This document shows positions 26,312 to 37,194 of a stretch of DNA of 64,000 bases, in pieces; position 1 is the stretch's first letter, and every line of letters begins with the position of its first letter. Location of the stretch: positions 62,001 to 126,000 of the forward strand of contig JADLHG010000038.1 in the NCBI GenBank assembly GCA_020848905.1, read 5' to 3'. The notes below the pieces were generated by a model. That model searched no databases. It was not told where the DNA came from and saw only the letters and a program-made list of their open reading frames with translations. The stretch comes from Deltaproteobacteria bacterium (lineage in GTDB: Bacteria > Myxococcota_A > Polyangia > GCA-2747355 > JADLHG01). The position numbers were made by a program, and so were the translations under genes.

Positions 26312-27100
26312 CTACTGACCGATGAAGAACTTCACCACGCGCGAGGCCTGGATCGGCTGCGCGTCGATGTCGATCCGGGGTCCGTTCGGAGCCGCGGCCG
26401 GAGCGTCCATCGCCGCCTCCAGGCCGAAGGCCCGCGCGCCGCGGTAACCGCCGCCGCCGTTGTCCTCCTCGAGACCGATGTCGGCCACGCCGAGGAGCTT
26501 CGCCCCCACGGCCCCCGCCTCGAGGGTCGCCTGCTTCTTCGCCGCGGCCACGGCCTTCACGGCCGCGCGGCGCTCCGCCCCCTGGCGCTTGCGCTCGGTG
26601 ACCTCCGTGAACTGCTGCACGTAGTCGCCGCCGAGCTGCTCCGTGGCGTACGCGAAGACCTGGCCGAGCAGGGTGTTGTCACGCGCCTGGCTCGGGAGCT
26701 TGATCCGCACCGACTGGTTGGCCTCGTAGCCGCTGATGACCCACTTGCCCTCGGCGTTCTGCTGCCAGGACTCGTGCACCGAGGGAGCCTGCCGCCGCAC
26801 CTGGGTCGCCTTGAGCTGCGGGAAGACGCGGAAGAGTTGCGTGTAGAAGGCCTCGACGGCCTGGGTGTTCCCCTGCTGCGCCGCGCCGGTCGTCGCCCCC
26901 TTGTGGCTGAAGTTGATGTGGACGATCCCGTCGGGACGAACCTTGACGAGCCCTTGCCCGCGCACGGTGATCGTTCCCGCAGGCAGGACCTGGCCTTGCC
27001 CCTGCCCCTTGCCGACGGTCTGGCGGTCGCCCTTGGCGGCGAGCGCGGGCGTACCGGCGAGCAGCAGCGCGAGCACAGGGATAGTGCGACGGATAAACAT
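26312..27100 (-). CDS. Exported SIMPL-domain (DUF541) protein
   Basis: 262 aa. Signal peptide MFIRRTIPVLALLLAGTPALA, cleavage near residue 21. The mature part matches the SIMPL layout: TITVRGQGLVKVRPDGIVHINF, a long central region with EANQSVRIKL, then a helical KRQGAERRAAVKAVAAAKKQA segment and a C-terminal strand. Family members such as BP26 form periplasmic or outer-membrane oligomers; their function is poorly known. The start is set by the signal peptide and GGAGGA 5-7 nt upstream; the longer frame to 27169 is rejected. It lies between argS and pheS on the same strand, 96 bp before pheS and 294 bp after argS, so it probably has its own promoter. Confidence 0.85.
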   Translation of the reverse strand: MFIRRTIPVLALLLAGTPALAAKGDRQTVGKGQGQGQVLPAGTITVRGQGLVKVRPDGIVHINFSHKGATTGAAQQGNTQAVEAFYTQLFRVFPQLKATQVRRQAPSVHESWQQNAEGKWVISGYEANQSVRIKLPSQARDNTLLGQVFAYATEQLGGDYVQQFTEVTERKRQGAERRAAVKAVAAAKKQATLEAGAVGAKLLGVADIGLEEDNGGGGYRGARAFGLEAAMDAPAAAPNGPRIDIDAQPIQASRVVKFFIGQ

Positions 27101-27394
27101 GGCGTCCTCCTCCTCACGAAAGTTGGGATGTGGTGGTCTACGCGACGTCGGGGCGACGGCCGTTTGCACGGCGGCCTTCGCCCGGCACGGGCGACGTCAC
27201 GCGGAGAACAAGTAGCAACGGGTGTGCCGGGACCGCGTCGCGCGAAAGCGACGAAATTGCGAAGCGCTACCGCGGCGTGGCTGGCAAGGCGATCCGCGCT
27301 GGCCGGTCGCGAAGCCAAACACCTGTGGGCAGCGCCCCTCGGCGGGCCGCGACGCGACCCCGGGCCCACGACCGTCGGAGGACGGTCGACGGGG
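27101..27394. other. 294-bp gap between argS and the SIMPL gene
   Basis: No gene is supported here. It contains the hairpin after argS (27369-27388) and must hold any separate promoter of the SIMPL gene, but no clear -10/-35 pair was found. Confidence 0.5.
27369..27388 (-). terminator. Hairpin just after argS
   Basis: CGACCGTC and GACGGTCG form a perfect 8-bp stem with a four-base loop, 6 nt past the argS stop codon on the minus strand. No T-run follows. It is a plausible transcript end or 3'-stabilising hairpin. Confidence 0.45.
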
Positions 27395-29350
27395 CTACAT
27401 CTCTTCGAGCGCCTCGATGCCGAGGAGACCGAGGCCCGTGCGCAGGGTGTGGCTCACCGCCGCGGCCAGCATCAGGCGCCCTTCGCGCAGCTCGGCGTCC
27501 TCGCAGGTCACGATGGGATGGTTCGTCTTGTCGGTGAAGATGAAGGCGAAGCCCTTGCACAGCTCGAAGAGGTACTCGGCGACGCGCGAGGGGTCGTAGG
27601 TCTGGGCAGCGCGGGCCACGACCTCGGGAAAGGCGTAGAGGAGCCGCACCACGGCCAGCTCCTGGTCCGACCCCACCCGCGCCGCGGCCTCCGCCCGGTA
27701 GACCGGCTCGCCGCCGGCCTTGCGCATGAGCGAGCGCGTGCGGGCGTAGTTGAAGAGGCAGTAGGGTCCCGTCTGGCCGAGGAAGTCGATGCTCTCCTTC
27801 GGGTCGTACTCGAACGACTTGCGCGGGCTGAACTTGAGGAGGAAGTACTTCAGCGCCGCGAGGCCGATCTGCTCGGCGCGATGCTCGAGCTCCGCGTCGG
27901 AGAGGTCCGCCACGTGGGCCTTCCCCTCCTCGGCCTTGGCCAGCGTCTCCTGCCGCGCCAGCGCGTGGACCTCGTCCATCAGGTCGTCCGCGTCCACCAC
28001 CGTCCCCTCGCGGCTCTTCATCCGCCCCTCGGGGAGGCGGATCATCCCGTACGAGAGGTGATGGCAACGCTCGGTCATCCCCGGCCGCAACAGGCCGAGC
28101 ACCTTGAAGAGCACCTCGAAGTGGTAGTTCTGCTCGTCGCCTACCACGTAAATCAGCCGATCCAGGTGGCGGCTGTCGAACCGCTCGAGCGCGGTGCCCA
28201 GGTCCTGCGTCATGTAGACGCTCGTCCCGTCGCCGCGCAGGAGCACCTTCTCCCCTTGCAGCCCCACCTGGGCCAGGTCGCAGACCACGGCCCCGTCGGG
28301 GCGTCGCGCGAGCACCCCCTTCGCGAGCCCCTCGTGCACCAGCTCCTTGCCGAGCTTGTAGGTCTGGCTCTCGTACTGCGTCTCCTCGAAGGCCACGCCC
28401 ATGCGCCGGTAGGTGGCCTCGAAGCCCGAGAGCACCCAGGCGTTCATCTTCTCCCAGAGGGCCGTGACCTCGCCGTCCCCCTGCTCCCAGCGCACGAGCA
28501 TCTGCCGCACCTCCGCCCCGAGCGGCGAGAGCGCGTTGAAGTACTCGTCCTTGAAACCGTCGAAGTAGGCCTTCTCCGGGTCGGGAGCCGACGGGTCCTT
28601 GGCCTTCGCCTTGGTCGCCACGAGCCCGTCCGGGCTCTCGAGCCACGCGGCCACCTTGCTGCGCGCGAGGTCGCTCTGCTGCCAGGCGGCGTACTCCTCG
28701 GCGAAGCGCTTCTCGAACGCGACGTAGGAGTCCCCCACGAAGTGGTCCCCCTTCACGCCCGCACGCTCCGGGTCGGCGCCCCCGCCCCACTTCTGGTAGG
28801 CGAGCATCGACTTGCAGATGTGCACGCCTCGGTCGTTGACCAGGTTGATGCGCGTGACGGCGTGCCCGACGTGCCGCAGGAGCGCCGCCACCGACGCGCC
28901 GAGCAGGTTGTTGCGCAGGTGACCAAGGTGAAGCGGCTTGTTCGTGTTCGGGGAGGAGTACTCCACCATCACCTGCTGCGGCGGCCGCGCCTGCCCCGCG
29001 CCGTAGCGCGCCTGCTCGGACAAGACCTCCCGCAGCACGACCTGCACCAGCGCCTCCCGTCGCAGCCGCAGGTTCACGTACGCGCCCGCGGTGCCGACCT
29101 CGGCCACCAGCGCGTCGGGGGCGATGAGCGCAGCCAGCTCCTTCGCGATGAGGGGCGGCGCCTTGCGCAGCGACTTGGCCAGCGCGAAGCACGGGAAACC
29201 GAAGTCTCCCAGCTCCGGCTGCGGCGGGGGGGCGAGCTCGACGGGGGCCTCGGCTCCTAGCTGCCGCAACGCCTCGGCCACGCGGGCCTTGAGGTGCGTG
29301 AGAATGCCATCGACGGTCAGGGTTGCTGGATCCAGCGCGGGGGCGTTCAT
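27395..29350 (-). CDS. argS: Arginyl-tRNA synthetase
   Basis: 651 aa, cytosolic class I aminoacyl-tRNA synthetase. The HIGH signature is HLGH in NTNKPLHLGHLRNNLLG, and the KMSKS counterpart is GRMKSREGTVV. The Arg-specific N-terminal Add-1 domain (residues ~15-110, ending AGAYVNLRL) and a C-terminal DALR-type anticodon domain (YARTRSLMRKAG..., HTLRTGLGLLGI) are present. An ~80-residue insertion after DRGVHICKSML is longer than in E. coli ArgRS and resembles the long bacterial subtype. The start at 29350 is the Met just before the first conserved helix; the 18-codon upstream extension lacks a binding site. It precedes the SIMPL gene and follows the hydrolase gene (82-bp gap). Confidence 0.96.
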   Translation of the reverse strand: MNAPALDPATLTVDGILTHLKARVAEALRQLGAEAPVELAPPPQPELGDFGFPCFALAKSLRKAPPLIAKELAALIAPDALVAEVGTAGAYVNLRLRREALVQVVLREVLSEQARYGAGQARPPQQVMVEYSSPNTNKPLHLGHLRNNLLGASVAALLRHVGHAVTRINLVNDRGVHICKSMLAYQKWGGGADPERAGVKGDHFVGDSYVAFEKRFAEEYAAWQQSDLARSKVAAWLESPDGLVATKAKAKDPSAPDPEKAYFDGFKDEYFNALSPLGAEVRQMLVRWEQGDGEVTALWEKMNAWVLSGFEATYRRMGVAFEETQYESQTYKLGKELVHEGLAKGVLARRPDGAVVCDLAQVGLQGEKVLLRGDGTSVYMTQDLGTALERFDSRHLDRLIYVVGDEQNYHFEVLFKVLGLLRPGMTERCHHLSYGMIRLPEGRMKSREGTVVDADDLMDEVHALARQETLAKAEEGKAHVADLSDAELEHRAEQIGLAALKYFLLKFSPRKSFEYDPKESIDFLGQTGPYCLFNYARTRSLMRKAGGEPVYRAEAAARVGSDQELAVVRLLYAFPEVVARAAQTYDPSRVAEYLFELCKGFAFIFTDKTNHPIVTCEDAELREGRLMLAAAVSHTLRTGLGLLGIEALEEM

Positions 29351-29432
29351 GGGGGAGCAGACTACCGCCAGCGCCTCGCCGAGTCGAGGCGACGGCTCGC
29401 GCAATGACGACGGCGCGCGCCCAACCCCGGCC

Positions 29433-31094
29433 TCACCAGGTGGGGGGCTTCAGCCGCTTCAGGCAGGTGGTGTCCACGGCCGCGAGGTTCCCATCGGCGG
29501 CGAGGAAGTCCGAGGCGATCTGCGCGGCGCACGGCACCATCAGGGTGGAGTGGCCAGCGTAGGGCACGACCAGGTGCGTGCCCGCCGAGAGCGTCTTCAA
29601 GGTGTGGTCCCCCAGGTGCGGCGGGGTTCGCAGGTCCGCGTCGCCGCTCAGGAGCAGCGTCTTCACCGACGACGTCACCGCGGCGCGATCCGCGCCCGGC
29701 AGCGGCGCCACGTTCCAGGCCGAGCAGGCCTCGCCGAAACCGATCATGTACTCGGCCGTGCTGCCGCTCCAGAGCTGCTCCGCGGCGAGCGTGCGCAGGG
29801 CCGCCGGTCCGCCGCTCGCGTTCGGCCACCACTCGGCGCAGACCACGGTGGCGTGCATCCCCGGGGCCACGTACGAGGCGCCGAGCCCGCGGCGCCGAAG
29901 CGGGCGCATGGTCGGGAGGGGGCCCGGCCCGCGCGGCGAGCTCTTCGGCGGGTCGGTCACCGTCACGCCGAAGGCCTCGCCGATGAGCGCGTTCCACAAG
30001 CCGTGCTGGCCGCCTGCCGCCGCATGGATGGCCCGCGGCACCCGGTAGCGCAGCCGCGGGTCGTCGAGCAGGCCGGTGAGCAGGTCCACGAAGGTGGCCT
30101 CGTCCTCGAGCATGGTCTTACCGTTGACCAGCATCGGGCGCGGCGCGAGCTTGAGGGCCGCGCGACGTGCGGCGAGGTCGGCGCCGAGGTCGGGCGCGAC
30201 GCTCTTGCAGTCCGTGCTCTTGCCGCACTCCTCCACGAGGCGAGTCACGGCCCAGTCCCCCGCCTTGACCACCTCGGCGAAGAAGTCCCAGTCGGGGGGC
30301 GCCACGCCGTCGAGCACCGCGGCGATCACGACCGATCCGTGGCGGCGCAGCACCTCGAGCCCGAGGCGCGTGCCGTACGACCCGCCGCGCAGGTGGATCT
30401 TCGCGTAGCCCAGGCGGCGGCGCACGAAGTCCACGTCGTCGGCCGCGTCGCGCGTGAGGTAGTACCCGAGCGGCTTCTTCGCGTGCTCGCCGGCGCAGAC
30501 GATCCACTCGGCCTTCGTGTCCGGGTACCCGGCGCTGCAGTCCAGATACCCCGAGCCCCCGGTTCCTCGCTGGTCCACGTAGACGAGGTCGAAGGTCTCG
30601 AGGGCCTGCGGCATGGCGTACGGGATGGTCCCGCTCTGGGTCACGGCCGCACCGCCGGGACCGCCCGCGAGGTTGAAGATCGCCTTGCCCGTCGGAAAGG
30701 AGCGCGACTTCTGCCGCGCGACGCGCAGCGTGAAGCTGCCCCGCTTCGGATCGGCGTGGTCGAGTGGAACCTCGACCGCGGCGCACTGCACCCCCGCCGT
30801 GGGCATCGGATAGCCGGTGGGCCAGCTCGTGGTGTCGCAGGCCCCCCACGCCAGGGACGGCACGGCGGCGTCGGCAAGGACCGGCCCCGCATCGTCGGAA
30901 ACGCCGCGATCCGCCGGGAGCGACACGGCGTCCCGGCCGGCCTCGCCCCGCACGAGAGCGTCGGAGGCCGCACCCGCGTCGGTCGCCACCGAGGCTCGAC
31001 CGGCGTTACACCCTGCCGCCAGCCACCCGAGCCCCACGACGACCGCGGGACCGAACAGAAACCGTGACCGCGACAGACCCGCTCTAGCGTGCAT
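29433..31094 (-). CDS. Alpha/beta-hydrolase lipoprotein, TAP-like peptidase
   Basis: 553 aa. Lipoprotein signal with lipobox LAAGC (Cys29), then an Asp/Ala-rich disordered linker to ~residue 80. The hydrolase fold follows: oxyanion-loop motif NLAGGPGGAAV, VDQRGTGGSG, nucleophile elbow GGSYGT, acid region LLLSGDADLRTPP and catalytic His in PYAGHSTLM. The GGPGG and elbow match the SCO7095/TAP tripeptidyl aminopeptidase group, so release of short N-terminal peptides in the envelope is plausible. The DADLRTPP acid plus C-terminal Cys pairs (VPCAAQ, TTCLKR) fit the TAP C-terminal domain. GGAGGT lies 6 nt before the ATG. It is divergent from the receiver-histidine kinase gene. Confidence 0.88.
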   Translation of the reverse strand: MHARAGLSRSRFLFGPAVVVGLGWLAAGCNAGRASVATDAGAASDALVRGEAGRDAVSLPADRGVSDDAGPVLADAAVPSLAWGACDTTSWPTGYPMPTAGVQCAAVEVPLDHADPKRGSFTLRVARQKSRSFPTGKAIFNLAGGPGGAAVTQSGTIPYAMPQALETFDLVYVDQRGTGGSGYLDCSAGYPDTKAEWIVCAGEHAKKPLGYYLTRDAADDVDFVRRRLGYAKIHLRGGSYGTRLGLEVLRRHGSVVIAAVLDGVAPPDWDFFAEVVKAGDWAVTRLVEECGKSTDCKSVAPDLGADLAARRAALKLAPRPMLVNGKTMLEDEATFVDLLTGLLDDPRLRYRVPRAIHAAAGGQHGLWNALIGEAFGVTVTDPPKSSPRGPGPLPTMRPLRRRGLGASYVAPGMHATVVCAEWWPNASGGPAALRTLAAEQLWSGSTAEYMIGFGEACSAWNVAPLPGADRAAVTSSVKTLLLSGDADLRTPPHLGDHTLKTLSAGTHLVVPYAGHSTLMVPCAAQIASDFLAADGNLAAVDTTCLKRLKPPTW

Positions 31095-31386
31095 TTCCTG
31101 ACCTCCGGAGGTGCCCCCGGCCTGGTCGTAGCAAGGCCCACACCAAGGCCTACGCGAAACAAACGGCCATCATTTTCGCGTCTTGGTGGGAGGCTGCGAA
31201 CCTGGACCCGAGCGGCGGCCCCGATCGGTTAGCCGACTGACGGCTGGTCCCGCACGGAATCCGAGCGCGGCGACTCCCTAAAGCCACTCCTTCGAGCGCC
31301 GATAGGGATCTCGTGGGCAGCCGGGATAGCCACGAGAGCGTCGGCCGCGATCCGCGCCGATGCGCACCGACCGAGCGTGGGCGCCG
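31095..31386. other. Divergent 292-bp regulatory gap with structured repeats
   Basis: This lies between the starts of the hydrolase lipoprotein and the receiver-kinase. It contains a 12-bp palindrome ACCTCCGGAGGT at 31101-31112 (which includes the hydrolase Shine-Dalgarno), a bipartite inverted repeat at 31141-31188, and a small AGCCG/CGGCT hairpin at 31231-31245. No small ORF is convincing. Confidence 0.55.
31141..31188. repeat. Bipartite inverted repeat in a divergent promoter region
   Basis: Outer arms CACCAAG (31141-31147) and CTTGGTG (31182-31188) and inner arms CGCGAAA (31153-31159) and TTTCGCG (31174-31180) are each perfect 7-bp complements. They are separated by unequal bulges (5 and 1 nt) and close a 14-nt loop. 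It could be a double operator or an RNA cruciform-type element. Confidence 0.7.
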
Positions 31387-32847
31387 ATGAGCCGCCGCGT
31401 CCTCGTCGTGGACGACAACCGATCGATCCACGAGGACTTCCGCAAGGTCCTCGCCCCACCCCCCGCGGCCCAGGCAGCGCTCGACGACCTGGAGGCTCGC
31501 CTCTTCGGGGGCGACGAGCCGAGCGCGCCGACCGGCGACGGCTTCGAGGTAGATTCGGCCTTCCAGGGCGAGGAGGGCCTCGAGCGCGTGCGCCGCGCCT
31601 GCTCCGAGGGGCGTCCCTACGCGGTGGCCTTCGTGGACATGCGCATGCCTCCGGGCTGGGACGGACTGGAGACCATCGACCGCCTCTGGAAGGTGGACCC
31701 CGAGCTGCAGGTCGTCATCTGCACCGCGTACTCCGATCACTCCTGGTCCGACATCGTGGCCCGGCTCGGACAGCGCGACGGGCTGCTGATCCTCAAGAAG
31801 CCCTTCGACAACGTCGAGGTGCACCAGATCGCGCACTCCATGGTGGTGAAGTGGCGGCTGCAGCGCGAGGTGGAGCAGCGCCTCGCCGACCTCGAAACCC
31901 TGGTGCGCGGTCGCACCTACGAGCTCGAGGAGGCCAACGCCCGGCTCCGCACGGAGATGGCCGAACGCCAGCGCGTGGAGTCCGAGCTCCGGATGGCGCA
32001 GAAGCTGGAAGCCATCGGCCAACTCGCCGCGGGGATCGCCCACGAGATCAACACGCCCATCCAGTACCTGGGGGACAGCCTCTATTTTCTGCGCGGCGCC
32101 TTCGAGGATCTCTCGCGCTCGAACGCGCGCACCGCGGAGCTGGCGCTCGGTCTGGCTTCACAGTTCTCCGTCCCCGAGGTGGAGCCGGCCGTCAGCCGAA
32201 TTCGCGAAGAGGGGGACCTCGACTACCTGGCGGGCGAGGTGCCGAAGGCCCTCGAGCGGGCCGGCGAGGCCACCCTGCGCGTCTCGGCCATCGTGAGCGC
32301 GATGAAGGAGTTCGGCCGCCCGGACCACCGCGAGATGGCCGCCACGGACCTCAACCGCGCCATCTCCGCCACCCTCACCGTGGCCAACAACGAGTACAAG
32401 TACGTCGCGGAGCTGGTGACGGAGCTGGGCGAGCTCCCGCCCGTGACCTGTCACGTGGGCGAGCTGCAGCAGGTGATCCTGAACCTGGTCGTCAACGCGG
32501 CGCACGCCATCGCCGATGTGGTGGGCCAGTGGGGCACGCGTGGCACGCTGACGGTGCGTACGCGACTCGACGCCGCGTTCGCCGTGATCGAGGTGCAGGA
32601 CACGGGGGGCGGCATCCCCGAGGCGATCCGTCACCGCGTCTTCGATCCCTTCTTCACCACGAAGGAGGTGGGCAAGGGGACGGGACAGGGCCTCGCCATC
32701 GCGCGCGCCATCGTGGTGGACAAGCACAAGGGGTCGATCGGCTTCGAGACCGAGGTCGGCCGAGGCACCACCTTCCGCCTCCGCATCCCCATCGGGGGCC
32801 AGGCCGGCGTCGAGGTCGCGACCGCCGCCCCCCAGTCGGCGGCGTAG
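31387..32847 (+). CDS. Receiver-first sensor histidine kinase
   Basis: 486 aa. The order is reversed relative to most hybrids: a receiver domain first (VLVVDDN acidic pocket, phospho-acceptor Asp84 in FVDMRMPPGWDG, Lys in LKKPFD), then a coiled coil (~165-205), a HisKA dimerisation helix with the phospho-His in AAGIAHEINTP and an HATPase (NLVVNAAHAI, DTGGGIP, GTGQGLAIARAIV). The receiver has about 30 extra residues between pocket and acceptor Asp. No membrane or sensor domain is present, so it likely relays phosphate from another kinase and is cytosolic. An ATG nine codons upstream (31360) is an alternative start; neither has a good Shine-Dalgarno. A thioredoxin-like gene follows after 107 bp. 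Confidence 0.88.
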   Translation: MSRRVLVVDDNRSIHEDFRKVLAPPPAAQAALDDLEARLFGGDEPSAPTGDGFEVDSAFQGEEGLERVRRACSEGRPYAVAFVDMRMPPGWDGLETIDRLWKVDPELQVVICTAYSDHSWSDIVARLGQRDGLLILKKPFDNVEVHQIAHSMVVKWRLQREVEQRLADLETLVRGRTYELEEANARLRTEMAERQRVESELRMAQKLEAIGQLAAGIAHEINTPIQYLGDSLYFLRGAFEDLSRSNARTAELALGLASQFSVPEVEPAVSRIREEGDLDYLAGEVPKALERAGEATLRVSAIVSAMKEFGRPDHREMAATDLNRAISATLTVANNEYKYVAELVTELGELPPVTCHVGELQQVILNLVVNAAHAIADVVGQWGTRGTLTVRTRLDAAFAVIEVQDTGGGIPEAIRHRVFDPFFTTKEVGKGTGQGLAIARAIVVDKHKGSIGFETEVGRGTTFRLRIPIGGQAGVEVATAAPQSAA

Positions 32848-32954
32848 GCCGTCCGTCACCCGTTCAACGTCGCTGTCCCCGCGGGCCGCGCCTTTCGCGC
32901 TTGCCGGAATCCCCCGCGGTGGCATCCTTCGGGCCGACGCAGGAGGAGCTCTCG

Positions 32955-33527
32955 ATGGCCCGCACCCCCTCTACGATGGCCCCCCTCGGGATGACCGCTC
33001 CCGACTTCCGGCTCCCCGACCCGAGCGGCCGGATGGTCGCGCTCTCGGACTTCGCCGAGGCCAGGGCCCTGCTCGTGATGTTCATCTGCAACCACTGCCC
33101 GTTCGTCCGACACGTGCGTGCCGAGCTGGCACGCCTCGGCCGCGACTACTTGCCGCGCGGCGTGGCCGTCGTGGCCATCAACGCCAACGACGTCGCCTCG
33201 CACCCGGAGGACAGCCCGGCCCGCATGGCCGAGGAGGCGCGCGAAGCGGGCTACGGCTTCCCTTACCTCTTCGACGAGACGCAGGCCGTAGCGCAGGCCT
33301 ACCGCGCGGCGTGCACGCCGGACTTCTTTCTCTTCGACGGTGCGCGGCGCCTCGTCTATCGCGGTCAGCTCGACGACAGTCGCCCGGGCAACGATCGTCC
33401 CGTCACGGGAGCCGACCTGCGCGCCGCCCTCGACGCCCTGCTCGACGGTCGCGCCGTAGCGTCGGAGCAGCGCGCGAGCCTCGGCTGCAACATCAAGTGG
33501 AAACCCGGCAACGAGCCGACGATGTAG
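32955..33527 (+). CDS. Thioredoxin-fold (AhpC/TSA-Redoxin) protein
   Basis: 190 aa. Redoxin-type start (APDFRLPDPSGRMVALSDF), then the redox pair C45/C48 in MFICNHCPFVRH, a signature of a widespread cytosolic thioredoxin-family group, then AINANDVASHPEDSP, PYLFDETQAVAQAY, and the cis-Pro loop in ACTPDFFLFD. No signal peptide is present. It is probably a disulfide reductase or peroxiredoxin-like enzyme of unknown partner. AGGAGG at 32941-32946 is 8 nt before the ATG, confirming the start inside a much longer frame. It lies downstream of the receiver-kinase gene, probably on its own or in a loose unit. Confidence 0.9.
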   Translation: MARTPSTMAPLGMTAPDFRLPDPSGRMVALSDFAEARALLVMFICNHCPFVRHVRAELARLGRDYLPRGVAVVAINANDVASHPEDSPARMAEEAREAGYGFPYLFDETQAVAQAYRAACTPDFFLFDGARRLVYRGQLDDSRPGNDRPVTGADLRAALDALLDGRAVASEQRASLGCNIKWKPGNEPTM

Positions 33528-33655
33528 TCCGCGCGGGGCGCGGCGCGACAATCCACCGCACCTCGCACCGGTGGCCACCGTCGCGAAGCTGCGCTACAAG
33601 CTCCCGCCACGCACGCACGCACGCGATGCGTCGCTCCCGCGGACCTGAACGAGTG

Positions 33656-34075
33656 ATGGCCATGTCGATCCCCCGCTTCCCCGCCTGTCGTGCCCCGAGC
33701 CTTCGCCTCCTCCTCGCGCTGCCCGTGCTGCTCGCGGCGTGTGGAGACGCGACCACGACCCCGACCGGCGGCTCGCTCGCGGTCGAGGCGACGATCGAGC
33801 CCGATCCCCCCAAGGTGGGGCAGAACGTCCTCCGCGTGACCGTGAAGAACGCGGCGGCCGAGCCCGTGCCGGGGGCGAACGTCAAGGTGGACCCGCAGAT
33901 GCCGGCCCACGGGCACGGGTCGACCGAGACCCCCACCGTCACCGAGGAGGGGAGCGGCCGGTACCTCGCCTCGCCGGTGACCTTCCAGATGCCCGGGCGG
34001 TGGGAGGTGCGCGTCGTGGTCACCGCGGGTGCGGGACAGACCGGCTCCACGGTGCTGTCGCGCGACGTGAAGTGA
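33656..34075 (+). CDS. FixH/YtkA-like lipoprotein
   Basis: 139 aa. Lipoprotein signal with lipobox LLAAC (Cys29). The mature domain is one immunoglobulin-like fold of the FixH/YtkA type: VEATIEPDPPKVGQNVLRVTV, EPVPGANVKVDPQMPAHGHG, GRYLASPVTFQMPGRWEVRVVV. The MPAHGHG segment (Met, two His) is where family members place potential copper-binding residues, and FixH-type proteins act around cbb3 oxidase or copper assembly. No oxidase genes are in the window. A second in-frame ATG lies two codons later. The stop overlaps the next start (TGATG), so the two genes are coupled. Confidence 0.85.
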   Translation: MAMSIPRFPACRAPSLRLLLALPVLLAACGDATTTPTGGSLAVEATIEPDPPKVGQNVLRVTVKNAAAEPVPGANVKVDPQMPAHGHGSTETPTVTEEGSGRYLASPVTFQMPGRWEVRVVVTAGAGQTGSTVLSRDVK

Positions 34076-35013
34076 TGCCCGTCGTCGGGCGCCGCGTCGC
34101 TCCCGTCACGGCGCTGCTCGCCGGGCTCGCGCTTCTCGCCCTGCCGCGCGTCGCGGAGGGCGCCGCCTGTTGCCTCTCGGCCACGGCCTTCGGCACGGGG
34201 CGACTCCTCCCGTGGGAGCGCTTCGCCCTCGGCGTGCGCACCGCGCTGATCAGCACGCTCGGCCAGTGGGACGCCGACCATCGCTGGCAAGGGCGCGGGG
34301 CCTACCGGGCACACGACTGGCGCAGCGAGCTCTACGGCATGGTCGCGCTCCCCTGGCGCCTCGAGCTCCAGGCGCGCCTGCCCTGGCTCGTCACCTACCG
34401 CAGCACGGCGGAGCTGTCCGAGACCGGCGGCGGCCTCGGCGACGCGCAGGCGGGGCTGCGCTGGGACGCGATCCGCACGGGGAGCTACCCCTACGTTCCC
34501 GGGGTGGCGCTCCTCGTGGGCGTGCTCGTTCCCTCGGGGCGACCCTGGTATCGCTCGGGCACCACGCTCGGCGCCGATGTGACGGGGCGCGGGGCCTGGG
34601 TCCTCTCCTTCGCCACCAGCCTCGAGTGGGTTCGGGACCCGCTCTTCGGGCGCATCGACCTCGGGGTCACGGTGCCGCTCCCCTCGGAGCGCGACGGACC
34701 CACGGGCCCCACGCGCACCCGCTACGGCACGGGGCTGCAGGTGGCGGCCGCCGGCGGCTGGGAGGTGGCGCGCAACACCGTGCTGAGCCTCATCGCGCAC
34801 ACGAGCTGGGAGTCGAGCGTGCTCTATCAGGGAGCGCTGCAGCCCGACTCCGGCACGCTCGAGACCGGCCTCGGCGTCGCGGCGTCGTATCGCGTGCACC
34901 CGCACTTCACGCTGCACGCCGCCTTCGACACGGGGCTCTTTTTTCGCGGTCTCGGACGGAACCTGCCGGGACGGATGAGCGGCACGCTGGGCCTGCGCTA
35001 CGGGTACTTCTGA
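34075..35013 (+). CDS. Predicted outer-membrane protein coupled to a FixH-like lipoprotein
   Basis: 312 aa. Signal peptide to ~residue 25 (VTALLAGLALLALPRVAEGA), then a Cys pair in AACCLSATAFGTGRLLPWE, then alternating amphipathic strands with aromatic ends (WRLELQARLPWLVTYRS, GAWVLSFATSLEWV, RVHPHFTLHAAFDTGLFF) ending in Phe (YGYF), the classic C-terminus of a beta-barrel outer-membrane protein. I do not recognise a specific transporter family, but the CCxSAxAFGxGR start recurs, to my recollection, in uncharacterised deltaproteobacterial proteins. The ATG overlaps the lipoprotein stop by 1 bp. It is convergent with the kinase gene, 6 bp away. Confidence 0.75.
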   Translation: MPVVGRRVAPVTALLAGLALLALPRVAEGAACCLSATAFGTGRLLPWERFALGVRTALISTLGQWDADHRWQGRGAYRAHDWRSELYGMVALPWRLELQARLPWLVTYRSTAELSETGGGLGDAQAGLRWDAIRTGSYPYVPGVALLVGVLVPSGRPWYRSGTTLGADVTGRGAWVLSFATSLEWVRDPLFGRIDLGVTVPLPSERDGPTGPTRTRYGTGLQVAAAGGWEVARNTVLSLIAHTSWESSVLYQGALQPDSGTLETGLGVAASYRVHPHFTLHAAFDTGLFFRGLGRNLPGRMSGTLGLRYGYF

Positions 35014-35019
35014 GGCCGT

Positions 35020-37113
<2,094 letters not shown>

Positions 37114-37194
37114 TGGCGGCGCTAGCTTAGCATGGTAGGCGGCTCTGCTCGAAGGACGCACACGCGCCTCCGGGGCTGGACCGGATAGCTGGGG

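Noticed and set aside
31101-31112. 12-bp palindrome ACCTCCGGAGGT taken as an operator
   Set aside because: It contains the Shine-Dalgarno sequence of the hydrolase gene, and its symmetry probably arises by chance from GGAGGT.
31141-31188. Bipartite repeat interpreted as an integron attC site
   Set aside because: The conserved RYYYAAC and GTTRRRY ends of attC sites are absent, and no integrase or cassette array is nearby.
33620-33636. ACGC microsatellite upstream of the FixH-like gene as a phase-variation switch
   Set aside because: Only about four ACGC copies occur in the intergenic region; there is no evidence that their number affects a start codon or promoter.
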